Shown here in pieces: positions 46,509 through 57,655 of a DNA stretch of 64,000 nucleotides; within the stretch, counting starts at the first letter, position 1, and every line of letters begins with the position of its first letter. The notes under the pieces were generated by a model, which saw nothing but the letters and a program-made list of their open reading frames with translations, did no database searches and was not told the origin of the DNA. A program made the translations under genes and the position numbers. The stretch is from Luzula sylvatica (lineage: Eukaryota; Streptophyta; Magnoliopsida; Poales; Juncaceae): assembly GCA_946800325.1 (NCBI GenBank), contig OX326961.1:10580655-10644654 (forward strand), written 5' to 3'.

Positions 46509-47014
46509 AGTTGGGTATCGGCACCGCAACCGAACCCTGTGCAGCGGAATGACGGGCCCGATCCAATCCGATCCCGAGAACCACGTCGCCGACCCGAAAG
46601 TACAAATTATGTAACTACTTATATATAACTATTACATATAGAGGAATCATACCACGTGAAATTGATCACGGAGACGGATTGATTCGCTTGTAGTTGCTGC
46701 TAGTCCGATTCGGTAACACGTGCATCCCACGCCCGCACGATTGGACACCTTGTTCGAACCTCCGATTTGTCGAATACAACCGAATTGCTTTCCGGTTCGT
46801 CCTTCGATCTTCCTCGAACTCGCTCTCGTTTGATCACAATGAAAGATCTCAGTTGAGAACTCTCTACTCGTATCCACCTTGAGCCTAGTCTTTCAGTTGC
46901 ACACGAATTTCCCTAAAATCCGTCGCAAGCTTGCTTGATCTTATCTCCTAATGGAGTCTCACTTCTTCTTCTTTCTTGTCTCACAATAATTTCTGTAGAT
47001 CTGAAATCTGCCAG

Positions 47015-47084
<70 letters not shown>

Positions 47085-47235
47085 CATATATAATCACCAC
47101 CATTAATGCATGATTAATGAGTATCAAAACCTGCCAATCTGAAATTTGGATCACAGTCCGTCAGGACGCACGAAATGGTGCGTCGTGACGGACGTGTCAC
47201 GAATACTGGATTAGCCGTTACACTTGTGTTCCGTC
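46509..47235 (-). repeat. 5' LTR (copy B), left part
   Basis: Homologous to LTR copy A, but its terminal base next to the PBS has changed (CCCAACT for CCCAACA). Contains a GA run (47016-47081) and a few near-palindromes (47155-47200), and is interrupted at 47236 by a solo LTR; the last five bases CCGTC are the target duplication. Confidence 0.85.
47016..47081. repeat. (GA)n microsatellite within LTR copy B
   Basis: About 65 bp of nearly pure GA, absent as a long run from LTR copy A at the matching place, so it expanded after insertion. Confidence 0.95.
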
Positions 47236-47732
47236 TGAAGGAAATACAGTTTTGGATCAACGCTAAAATGGTACGTAGAAGGAAAAACGAACGTACGCGT
47301 TCGTGGGCATAAAAAACAGTTTTAGTAAAACTGATATAACTTTCATATAACGACTCCAATTTGAATGGTTCAAATTGGTTTAGATAGATAATGAGATTAT
47401 CTAGAACTTTCATGTAGAAATATATTTCATTTGAGCGAAGTATCAGTGTCGTGTTAATGAAATACCGAAAGGGTGCGACAGTTTGACATACAGTTAGTAA
47501 AACCATCATAACTTTGGCATCCGAACTCCAATTAGGCTGGGCTAAATTGGTTTGGAAATATAATAAGATTATCTACAACTTTCCTGAAGGTTTCAAGTCA
47601 GTTAGAACGATTTAACAATTTCTTTGTAACAGAATACTGAAAAGGTGTATGCAGTTTCTGTTTGAAAAGGTGTATAGTAGATATACATACATTTTGGCCC
47701 ATCCTTATCCTATGTTGAATAAATAGGATGTT

Positions 47733-47763
<31 letters not shown>

Positions 47764-48155
47764 AGACTATATAGACAATTTAGATCAATTGAAGTCTAAT
47801 TCGGTCCAGAAATTAGAGAGACTCTTATCACGTGTTGAAAGAGTGCGAAGAGAAAGAGAGAAAGAGAAAAGAGGAGAAAAGAGTTTTCTCCGTCTAGAGA
47901 ATCGAAAGAAATCATGCAAGTTCGCCGGTGCATCGTCTAGGCAGGTGCATCCACGACCGAGGTGCAACTCACGGTGGATACGGGTAGAGGAGTTCGCACT
48001 TTGTGGCTCTTCGTTTGTGATCAAACCGGAGAAGTAAGAGAGTGAAAGGCTGTGGAAGCGTGTGGACGTGGGACGCACGAAGACAACCGGAGGCGTGTCA
48101 AAACGGTGGGAGACGTGTGGTATGGGACGCACGGGCTAGTCACCAACGTGACACC

Positions 48156-49248
48156 TGAAGGAAATACAGTTTTGGATCATCGCTAAAATGGTACGTAGGA
48201 CAAACGAACGTACGCGTTCGTGGGCATACGAAACAGATTAGTAACACTGGTATAACTTTCGGTAGGAAACTCCGATTTGAATGGTTCAAATTGGGTTAGT
48301 TATATAATGAGATTATCTAGAACTTTGATGTTGTAATATATTTCATTTGAGCGAAGTATCAGTATCGTTATAATGAAATACCGAAAGGGTGCGACAGTTT
48401 GACATACAGTCAGTAAAACGGCCGTAACTTTCGGGTCCGAACTCCAATTGGGCTGGGCCAAATTGGGTTGGAAAGATAATTAGATTATCTACAACTTTCG
48501 TAAATGTTCAAAGTCGGTTGGAACGATTTAATATTTTCGTTCTGACAGATTACTGAAAGGGTGTATGCAGTTTTCTGTTTGAAAATGTGTATAGAAGATA
48601 TACATACCTTTTGGCTCATCCTTATCCTATGGAGTATATATAGGATGTTTCTCTCTCTCTCATCAGTCCAACCAGTTGAATAATTAGATTAGTTCAACCA
48701 GAAAATTAATGGAGTTAATTTAGAATTAATCCAGAAATTAAGAGACTCTAATCACTTGATGAAAGAGTGCGAAGAGATTGAGAGAGAAGGAGAAAAGAAT
48801 TTTCTCCATCTAGAGAATCGAAACGCAATCATGCAAGTTCGCCGGTGCATCGTCTAGGCAGGTGCATCCGCGACCGAGGTGCTACGACTCACGGTGGATA
48901 CGGGTAGAGGAGCGCCACATGTGGCTCTTCGTTGTGATCAAACCGGAGAAGTAATCGAGTAACGGGCTGTGGAATCATGCGGACATGGAACGCACGAAGA
49001 CAACCCGAGGCGTGTCGAAACGGTGGGAGACGTGCGGTATGGGACGTACGGGCTAGTCACCAACGTGACACCGAAGGAAATAGAAGGCGGCGATCAACCC
49101 TTCGTGTGCCATCAATTTGGCACTGGTATGAATCTGTCCTTCTATTCGCATCGTACCCTCGAAGTCGTGGCGTGATCTCGGGAATCGGGGAATCGAACCG
49201 GGCCTACATATCCGCTGCGCGGGCCCGGGGTCGAGGATATCCCCAACA
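48156..49248 (+). repeat. 5' LTR of the nested Copia
   Basis: TGAAGGAAATACAG...CCCCAACA, 1093 bp. A probable TATA (TATATATA) lies near 48635-48642, followed by a CT-rich start region. The U3 part holds two diverged units of about 180 bp with the phrase GAGATTATCTAGAACTTT. Confidence 0.95.
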
Positions 49249-49249
49249 G

Positions 49250-49261
49250 TGGTATCAGAGC
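49250..49261 (+). other. Primer-binding site of the nested Copia
   Basis: TGGTATCAGAGC one base after the 5' LTR, initiator-Met tRNA type. Confidence 0.95.
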
Positions 49262-49499
49262 GATCGCCATCGATTCGAGGGTCGAATCATAGTCGTATAT
49301 TAGATATACGCACGGGTTATCAAAGTTCGTACCCGTTTGCATGATGTTACATATAGAGAAAGTCAAATTCCGTTAAAATCACAAGTGGAATTCGCTAGAG
49401 ATCGATCAAAAATTGATTGAGAGTATCTAGGAATGATCATGAAAAAGTTTCATGATTTATCGTTTTGGAAACGAGCGAAAACGGACGAAACGGCAAAAT

Positions 49500-50080
49500 C
49501 TGCAGAAAGTTAGAATACGAAACAGTGAGTAAAACTAAGATAATTTTCAGTAGGAAACTCCAAATTGATTGGATCAAATTGACGTAGTTAGATAATGAGA
49601 TTATCTATGACTTTGATACATAAAGTTTTTCCATTTGAACGAATTATCAGTGTCGTTTTTATGGAATACTGAAAAGGTGCGACTGTTTGACATACAGAGA
49701 CTAAAATGTCCGTATATGTCGCATCGAAACTCCAATTGAGTCCAATCGAATTGGGTTAATTAGATAATAAGATTATCTAGAACTTTCGTTCACGTTCAAA
49801 GTCGGTTGGAACAATTTAATATTTTTGTTTCAACAGAATACTGAAAAGGTGTCTGTAGTTTTCTGGTTGAAAAGGTGTATATTGGATATACTTATCTTTT
49901 CGTTTGTTCGTATTTTACTAAAACTGGTATAACGTTCAGTAGAAAATTCCGATTTGAATGGTTCAAATTGTTTTAGTTAGATAATTAGATTATCTAGAAC
50001 TTTCATGTTGTAATATATTTCATTTGAGCGAAGTATTAGTGTCGTTCTAATGAAATAACGAAAGGGTGCAGAAAAATAGT
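49500..50080 (+). repeat. LTR-like repeat units in the leader
   Basis: About three further diverged units of the 180-bp LTR repeat: ATAACTTTCAGTAGGAAACTCC, then GGTTCAAATTG, then AGATAATGAGATTATCTA, then GCGAAGTATCAGT...GAAAGGGTGC. They lie downstream of the PBS, outside the LTR, as if U3 sequence had been duplicated into the leader. Confidence 0.8.
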
Positions 50081-50210
50081 TTTTCTGCCGCCCCGGAGGC
50101 AGTTTTTGGCGCCCCGGACGCGTCCCGGGCGAGGTTTTCTCGCGCCCCGTGGCCCCTGCGTTACAACGGATGGGGCAGTCCGTTATAACGGACCCTTCTC
50201 TGGATGCTGT
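50080..50210. repeat. GC-rich CCCCGG and CCGTTA/TAACGG motifs in the leader
   Basis: A GC-rich patch with GCCCCGGAGGC, GCGCCCCGGACGCGTCCCGGGC, then GCGTTACAACGGA and TCCGTTATAACGGA. This is the same near-palindrome type as in the solo LTR at 25 kb, in a third LTR-element family. Confidence 0.85.
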
Positions 50211-51690
50211 TTTTGTTTTCGCGATAACTTTGGCTACGAAGCTCGGAAATTTGAGTTCTTTATATCGATTTGATCGGCATCAATCATTCTAGCATATTAG
50301 ATAATTAATTATTTAGAATAATTAATCTCCCTAAATAAATCATATGCATTTACAAATCTTGTGATAGTGATATAATATGATTATGTCACGAATTTAGAAA
50401 CATGCAATGGCATGATCCCTCATAATATTTAAGTCATGGAAATGCCTTCCATATTCACAACCACTATGATCGGTACTACGTCTCACATGAGTTAAGGCCA
50501 AAGCCGACATGGGTTATTGTAGTCATCGACGGGGTGGCAAGCGTTAAATAGGGACTGATAAGGGTTAAGGCCAAAGCCGACTTATTAGTAGTTTATTTGA
50601 ACGATATGATGAGTATGATTGTGACTTAACCGTTCAAGCCAGTAAGGGTTGAGGCCAAAGCCGACTTGATTGGAAGTTCGGGGCATAGATAGGATGCACA
50701 CACGGAACTGGGATTGTATAGGATACGATCCATCACCGAAATCCTATAAAGGTTCGAGAGTCGTATTGGATGCGATTGGATATAATCCTACCTAAATAGC
50801 GAGATCCCACTCGTCTGCCAAAGCAACTTGTGGGAGGATCGTAAAATATGGGTCTTGAGTGTTATGGACTTGGAGTCCCGTATCGGTATGAGGGTTATCG
50901 ATTCGATAAAAATAACACATTCATATATTCATCATATAAGCATATAGATTAAGTACGCACGGTTAGGAGTTAATCTTCATCATCCGTTTAGAATTATGTT
51001 TTCAAGCAACACCAAATATATCGATGAGATCGATATGATAGATGGCTTTTGGGTCGGAATTACCGTTATTAACCTTGATAGTCAAAGAATAGTTCTTAAG
51101 ACTTAAAGGAACATGTTGGACACGGAAATGGTAGATTCGGGGCTCAATGCTATGGCTTTAGAGAAAGCCGGGTTCGATAAACTTTAAGAAGGAATCGAAC
51201 GATATTACGTGCCTTGTGGTGGCATGTATAGACGCATATTTCTCAAAATTGTTTTGAGAATTCGGGTGTATATGAAAGTAAAACACAACGCTCATGAAAT
51301 AGTTTCAAGAGCTAGAGCGCGTTGAATTATTCAATGCGGCTCAAAGAGTAGGTTAATTTTGAGACGCCTTATGGGTCTTGGATTAACACTCGTGTGTTGA
51401 TGGTACGAGATTTGATCGTCGTGACCGAATATCATATGCATTCGATAGATAAGTCGATCCCGAAATTGCATGAGATGTGATTTAAAATTGAATTGGAGAT
51501 GCTCGGAGTATACGAGGAATCCAATGTATATAGATGCGTGGATGTCCTTGTAATTCAAAGAAGGGATCGAAAGAAATGTATGTCTAAGGGTATTTTGGGA
51601 AAATATTTTCCAAAACAGAAAGTTCGGACAAGGAGTTGTTCAAACTAGTGACTCAAAGAATGGTGAAATCCGAGGAGGATTAAACCAAGA
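50211..51690 (+). pseudogene. Leader and degraded gag of the nested Copia
   Basis: Starts with AT-rich leader; AAGCCGAC-type phrases recur near 50490-50670. The part after about 51000 lies where gag should be, with short decayed frames (for example a GTCAAAGAATAGTTCTTAAGA segment) that I could not align confidently to the UBN2 motif. Confidence 0.4.
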
Positions 51691-54450
51691 GGTTGATTGC
51701 TTCTTTTGGCATTGCCGTCTTGGCCATATAAACGAGATTCGCGTATCTAGATTCCATATGATGGATTGCTAGAATCATTCGAATTAGATTCGATTGATTA
51801 ATGCGATAATTATTTATTAGGCAAGACGGAAAATGGCATCATTCTCCAAAGGTTGGAGAAAGATCCAACGAATTATTGGAACTTACATTCACATGTAGAT
51901 GATCCGATAAGTTCCGAGGCAAGAGGAGGCTATCGGTATTTTGTTACGTTTATGGACGGTTAAAGTAGATATGAAAATATCTATTTAATGCGTAACGAAA
52001 TGGAGACTTTTGAAAGGTTCAAAGAGTTTCAAAAACGAAATACGAAATCAACTAAGCAAGAAAATCAAAGCTTTTCGATAGGATCGAGAAGGCGAGTATT
52101 TGAGCTAAACCTTTCGATAGGATCGAAGAGGCAATATTTGAGTTATGAATATTGATGATCATTTATGATTGTGAAATCGTTTCACGATTGTCTTCATTTG
52201 GAACATTGAGATGTGTCCGAAAAGAGGAAATGAACGCATGTTGGACATGGTTCGATAAATGATAAGTCAATAGGATCTCCCAAAATATTTTGGAAATATG
52301 CCCTTGAGACAGCGGCACTAATGAATGGTTGCATATAAGATATGAACCATAAACCTTCTAATCGGTACAAAAGACGCCATATGAGATATGGATCGGAATG
52401 GTTCCGAAGTTGTCACTTGTACAGATTTGAGGATGTGAGTGTATTTCGAAATTTGTTTCGGTTAAACTCAATCCCAAATCTGGAAATTGTTCGTTTATCC
52501 TTAAGGAAACTAAAGGGTATTAGTTCTAACGTCCCGACGAAAATGAAATTTTCGTGGCTCGAAGAGATGCCTTCTTGGAGGAGGACTAGATGCTCACAAG
52601 TTTGGAACTTGGTGCCATTTATCTCTATGCGGGCTAGTGGGAGTAGAATAAATCTCGAAAGAGTTCGTGATTTGAAAATGAACATTGTACCGATGAGAGT
52701 TGACATGGCTTCATCAAGAGTTGATGAACGTAAGTCGAACACACAAAGGAATTTTTCGTAGATCAAGTAGGCTATATCATAAGCCGGTAAATACGGATTT
52801 ATCGTGGCTAATGATGATAGATTGAAATCATATGATGATTCAATATCCTACAAGGATGATATGAAAAGTTGATTCCACATGACATGGTGTCATGAAATCT
52901 GAGATTCGATCCATGTGAATTATCAAGTTTAGAACTTGATTTCATTACTTTCTGGGTTAGACCCGTGAAATGTGAGTGGGTTTTTCAAGATGAAGAACCG
53001 ACATGGATAGGAATACGCATATATGTAAAGCGAGGCTTTTTGCGAAAAGTTTCATGCAATTCATAGTCGGACTATGAAGAAACGTTTTCGCTTGTTGCCA
53101 TGCTTTCCCATTCTCGAAATTCTGCTTGCCATGGTCGCGTATTATGACTATGTGATGTGGCCAAATGGATGTCAAAACCGAATTTCTTGACAGAAATTTT
53201 ATGAAAGGATGTGTACCTGACACAACCTTACGGTTTTGTCGATTCATAAGAATCGGGGATAAGATATGCACGCTTCAACGATCCATATGATGGATTAGAG
53301 AAAGCTTCTCGGAATTGGAATATTCGTTTTGACGAAATTATAAACTGTTATAAAATTGTCGAAACGAATGGAAACTTTGTGTACACATGAAGGTTAGTGG
53401 GAGCTGCATTATATTTCTTGTAACGACAAAGGATTTAGACGAGACCGCTTCTGAATTAAGCGTGAAGATCTATAGGATAGATCTAAGAAGTTCCTCGTTC
53501 TATGTTATAGCACATATATCGACATATTGTTGAAAATGGTTTTCAACATGTAAACTCCTTGGAGGAGATAAATCGAAATGTCGAATGGCAGAAATTTTCA
53601 ACGGCTCGATGTGAGACATCAAGCAGCGCGAAAAGTAATAATATGATGCCTTACATTTGATGTTAGGATCTATTATATCTGTCATGATATGTATGTGGCT
53701 ATCTGTCATACAAATAAATCGTCTAGTTCGCCGTCAATAAAATTCATGGGAATCACATGAGTTTGAATGTAATTCGATTACATGAGACTAACTCTTGTGA
53801 TTGTATAATGGTTATACACATATATACATAATGGTTATGTATATTTAAAACCCATCGGGATTTGTATTGATAGAGGTGAAGTTTATCCTTGAATACTTTG
53901 CGAAAGAATTCATGATTTATTATCTATAATGGTGTGGAGGACGTGTTGGTTATAAAGAGTTATAACAAACAACAGTTTCCAAAGATGAAGCACGTCCAAA
54001 TATGTAGCACGACTTTCGATCACAAAGTGTGTACATGTTTTGCTTAAATGAAAACACGGTTATGTGGAAAGGTTCCACAAGACCAATAGTTTATGATTCT
54101 ATTTACGGTGGCGAGTATATTGCGGTTATTAATCGCAAAAGGAAGTGGTATGGATCAAGGATACATGACCAAACTCTAGTAGTCACGAGTTATCGGATTT
54201 ATGGTTGTTTATTGCGTGAGACGCAATAGTACAAGCCAAAAATGCCGAGGTCACAACCACTTCTAGCCAATACTCAGAAAATTTCATTTGATCCATGAAA
54301 TTTTATGAAAAGATGTGATCGTAGGTATTGGAAATGTTCCAATCCTGATGATGATTAACACTAGCGGGAACGTGCGGACCCGTTTACAAGACCGCTCTCT
54401 CTAGTCGCGCGTGACTGTCATGCGATGACTATGGGTATGGAGATACCTAG
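51690..54450 (+). pseudogene. Degraded Copia pol (integrase, RT, RNase H)
   Basis: Recognisable across several frames: WHCRLGHINETRV (about 51708, GAG-pre-integrase), GGYRYFVTFMDG then SRYENIYLM (about 51925-51990, integrase core), KAF-RSDR-like segment near 52065, NRMLDMVR and KYFWKYALETAA near 52225-52320, KCEWVF-MKNRHG (about 52965, RT start), and an RNase H piece NTVMWKGSTRPIVYD with GGEYIA (54045-54120), followed by a degraded ADPLTK-like phrase near 54375. Stop codons and frameshifts break every domain. The YVDD motif was not found intact. Confidence 0.8.
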
Positions 54451-55650
54451 AGGAGGAAGAAGAGAGTAGAGTGTAGTTATCTAATACGATAGTCCTCGCA
54501 GGTTATGGGTATGGAGATACCCATAGGTAAACGTTGTATCACCCAAATACTTAGTCCATATGAATGCATTCCTTTTAAAAATTTTGTTTACTTAAATTAA
54601 ATATGCATTCACCTTATATGAAAACAGTGTGCGGGTTGTGTAATATGATTGTTACATGAACCTTGATTTGAACTTGTGTGGACGTCGACATGGTTGAGGA
54701 CCATGTGCAGCGAAACCGTCACACTTAAAGTGTCATTTCTAAACATCCCTAGTCGCGGATCAGCTTGCTTAAGAGAGAAGCATTTCTATTATTGGATAGA
54801 CTGAACGCGTACACTAGTACGTTTGCCGAGGAGATGATTATGTTTTGCTAATCATGGGACAAGGTGCTTGTCGAATCGGGAACGTAGATATATGTTAGGT
54901 TACATATATTGGATATGACCAAAGCCGCGAGTCCATGACATGGTTTAGTCATTATAGATGGACTTGTGACGGATGGGGTTTTAGATTCTTCATACTTGAG
55001 GGGATCACTGATTGCGTTACGTGCGTAACACAATGCTTTGATATGATCTTACGCTCACCGTAACAGGGAGTTAAAAGGGTCATCATTGGGTATTGTCCGA
55101 AACACGGAATTCAATGTGAGTCTCCAAGATAGGAATTGTTTATTCCGAAAGGAAGATATATCTCTTAGGCGCCGCTCGATGAGTCGATTAACGAAATCTC
55201 TGGCCAGAGTCAATGATATTAATAGTTAATATCGATTGAAATTTGTTAAATCAACTCGGAATCGGGGAATAAGTATAGTTAATCAAATTATAAGGATGAC
55301 TATTACCATGCCTTTTGATTAACGGATATCGCAAACAAGAGAACTAGTAACCGCTATTCGAGATGGGCACAATGATCACAATCATTTTTCGTTTTAACAT
55401 GGTTAGCCATGATGGAGTGACTAGATCCCGCTCATGGGCTTGTAGTGCCATGGAAACGGCCTACTGCCATCGTTAAACGAACCTACACGGTCACACAACG
55501 AGTCGTACTATGTCGGGCTTGATTGCAAGTTTTTGCACATTGGATGTGCATGGCTTTAGCGTATTTGATACGCGGGCCAGATTCTCTGATATAGTGTATA
55601 TGTGATATACATGAGTACCTTTTAGGTAAATCTGAAACTGAGTAGGAGAC
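54451..55650 (+). other. Long 3' non-coding part of the nested Copia
   Basis: About 1.2 kb between RNase H and the 3' LTR, longer than usual for Copia. A GGTATGGAGATACC inverted phrase occurs twice near 54432 and 54509. No extra gene recognised; a decayed accessory frame cannot be excluded. Confidence 0.45.
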
Positions 55651-56743
55651 TGAAGGAAATACAGTTTTGGATCATCGCTAAAATGGTACGTAGGACAAAC
55701 GAACGTACGCGTTCGTGGGCATACGAAACAGATTAGTAACACTGGTATAACTTTCAGTAGGAAACTCCGATTTGAATGGTTCAAATTGGGTTAGTTAGAT
55801 AATGAGATTATCTAGAACTTTGATGTTGTAATATATTTCATTTGAGCGAAGTATCAGTATCGTTATAATGAAATACCGAAAGGGTGCGACAGTTTGACAT
55901 ACAGTCAGTAAAACGGCCGTAACTTTCGGGTCCGAACTCCAATTGGGCTGGGCCAAATTGGGTTGGAAAGATAATTAGATTATCTACAACTTTCGTAAAT
56001 GTTCAAAGTCGGTTGGAACGATTTAATATTTTCGTTCTGACAGATTACTGAAAGGGTGTATGCAGTTTTCTGTTTGAAAATGTGTATAGAAGATATACAT
56101 ACCTTTTGGCCCATCCTTATCCTATGGAGTATATATAGGATGTTTCTCTCTCTCTCATCAGTCCAACCAGTTGAATAATTAGATTAGTTCAACCAGAAAA
56201 TTAATGGAGTTAATTTAGAATTAATCCAGAAATTAAGAGACTCTAATCACTTGATGAAAGAGTGCGAAGAGATTGAGAGAGAAGGAGAAAAGAATTTTCT
56301 CCGTCTAGAGAATCGAAACGCAATCATGCAAGTTCGCCGGTGCATCGTCTAGGCAGGTGCATCCGCGACCGAGGTGCTACGACTCACGGTGGATACGGGT
56401 AGAGGAGCGCCACATGTGGCTCTTCGTTGTGATCAAACCGGAGAAGTAATCGAGTAACGGGCTGTGGAATCATGCGGACATGGAACGCACGAAGACAACC
56501 CGAGGCGTGTCGAAACGGTGGGAGACGTGCGGTATGGGACGTACGGGCTAGTCACCAACGTGACACCGAAGGAAATAGAAGGCGGCGATCAACCCTTCGT
56601 GTGCCATCAATTTGGCACTGGTATGAATCTGTCCTTCTATTCGCATCGTACCCTCGAAGTCGTGGCGTGATCTCGGGAATCGGGGAATCGAACCGGGCCT
56701 ACATATCCGCTGCGCGGGCCCGGGGTCGAGGATATCCCCAACA
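55651..56743 (+). repeat. 3' LTR of the nested Copia
   Basis: 1093 bp. Differences from the 5' LTR seen by eye: near 55758 (A/G), 55799 (G/T), 56111 (C/T) and 56302 (G/A). Followed by ACACC, where the older solo LTR resumes. Confidence 0.95.
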
Positions 56744-56923
56744 ACACCGAGGAAGAGAAGGATGCGAGCGATCAACCCGTCGTGCGTGATCAATTTCACG
56801 CTGGTAATCGTCTATCCTACTTTGCATCGTACCCTCGATATCGAAGCGTGATCTCGGGATTTGGGAACCGGACCGGGCCTTCATATCCGTTGAGCGGGCC
56901 CGGGGACGGGATAATTCCCTTCA

Positions 56924-57191
56924 CCGTCATGACGGACCAGCTTGTTCATCGTGACGCAGCTCCGTCATGACGCACAAGCCAGTGTGTCATGACGTTATAC
57001 TCACAAATTGAGCTGCACAGAATTACACTAGGGTGCGTCAGGACGGACCATATGGTGCGTCGTGACGGACTATGTAATTTCTGTCAGATTTGCATAATCT
57101 TATTATGCATCCAATCGTTTCGACGAACGCGTACGTTCATCTATCCTCATGTGTACAATCTACTAGTTGATATGTAACTGTAATTCCTTCA
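56924..57191 (-). repeat. 5' LTR (copy B), right part
   Basis: Begins with the duplicated CCGTC, continuing the palindrome ATGACGGACC and several more near-palindromes, and ends ATTCCTTCA. Aligns with 43815-44183 of LTR copy A. Confidence 0.85.
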
Positions 57192-57655
57192 CTCTCTACC
57201 CGAATCCACCGTGAGTTTCGTCTCCCGGTTACACGCAAATTCCCCTAGCAAATTTGTCGTAATCTTGCTCGATTCTTTTCTCACAACTCTAATGGAGTTT
57301 TTTTTCTCTTTTCTTGTTTCACCAAAAAAGCACTAAAAACTATTAGAGATATTCAGAAGAAGAAGAAGAAGAAGAAGCAATATCAGATCTAATCATAATT
57401 GATGTAATTAATAGGATTAATGAGTATCTTCAAATAAAACTGCCGACTCATAATTTGGACTACGGTCCGTCAGGACGGAGAAAATGGTCCGTCGTGACGG
57501 AAGTATCACATTTATTGAGATAGGCATTTTACCTATGGTCCGTCATGACGGAGGAAATGGTCCGTCATGATGCTATACTCATTGACTGGCTTCCACACTA
57601 TTGTTGCGTCATGACGGATCATATGGTCCGTCATGATGCTATACTCATTGATTGA
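57192..57655 (-). repeat. Partial third LTR of the same family (copy D)
   Basis: Directly abuts LTR copy B in the middle of the family consensus (CTCTCTACCCGAATCCACC, matching about 43480 in copy A) and runs through a GAAGAAGAA tract and six or more near-palindromes (57470-57640) to the LINE at about 57655. Its other half is absent from both sides of the nest, so a deletion or recombination removed it. Confidence 0.75.

Larger units (their letters stand above)
48156..56743 (+). mobile_element. Complete Copia with near-identical LTRs but dead pol, TSD ACACC
   Basis: 8588 bp. LTRs 48156-49248 and 55651-56743, both 1093 bp, with only about four differences by eye. Perfect target duplication ACACC (48151-48155 and 56744-56748). 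PBS at 49250-49261, polypurine-like GAGTAGGAGA before the 3' LTR. The interior has the order of a Copia (GAG-pre-integrase, integrase, RT, RNase H), but no frame longer than about 140 codons, with stops and frameshifts throughout. Young LTRs with an old interior suggest the decayed copy itself was copied by enzymes supplied in trans. Confidence 0.93.
47236..56923 (+). mobile_element. Solo LTR (TSD CCGTC), split by a full Copia of the same family
   Basis: The LTR is 47236-48155 plus 56749-56923, about 1095 bp once the inner element is removed. It begins TGAAGGAAATACAG, ends ATTCCCTTCA, and is flanked by perfect CCGTC duplications (47231-47235 and 56924-56928). No internal region or second LTR, so it is a solo LTR. 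It is clearly related to, but diverged from, the LTRs of the element inserted into it. Its target was inside one CCGTCATGACGG palindrome of LTR copy B. Confidence 0.93.
43125..57191 (-). mobile_element. Internally deleted Copia (gag only), split by a nested insertion
   Basis: Minus-strand Copia. 5' LTR at right (46509-47235 joined to 56929-57191), PBS at 46493-46508, leader with a palindrome array, a frameshifted gag, then immediately the 3' LTR (43125-44183). All of pol and the polypurine tract are missing: coding sequence stops at the zone where protease should start and joins the LTR directly. The LTRs are much more diverged than those of the two younger Copias here. The flanks at 43120-43124 (AAAGT) and 57192-57196 (CTCTC) do not match, so the original target duplication is lost. 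LTR ends (TGAAGGAAATAC...CCCAACA) resemble those of the nested element, but the bodies differ. Confidence 0.85.

Noticed and set aside
48969..49303. Repeated ORFs of 68-108 codons, also at 56464-56789
   Set aside because: Chance frames inside the two LTRs of the nested Copia, with no domain.
54451..55650. Envelope-like gene downstream of pol in the nested Copia
   Set aside because: Only short decayed frames, with no membrane or coiled-coil pattern that I could support.
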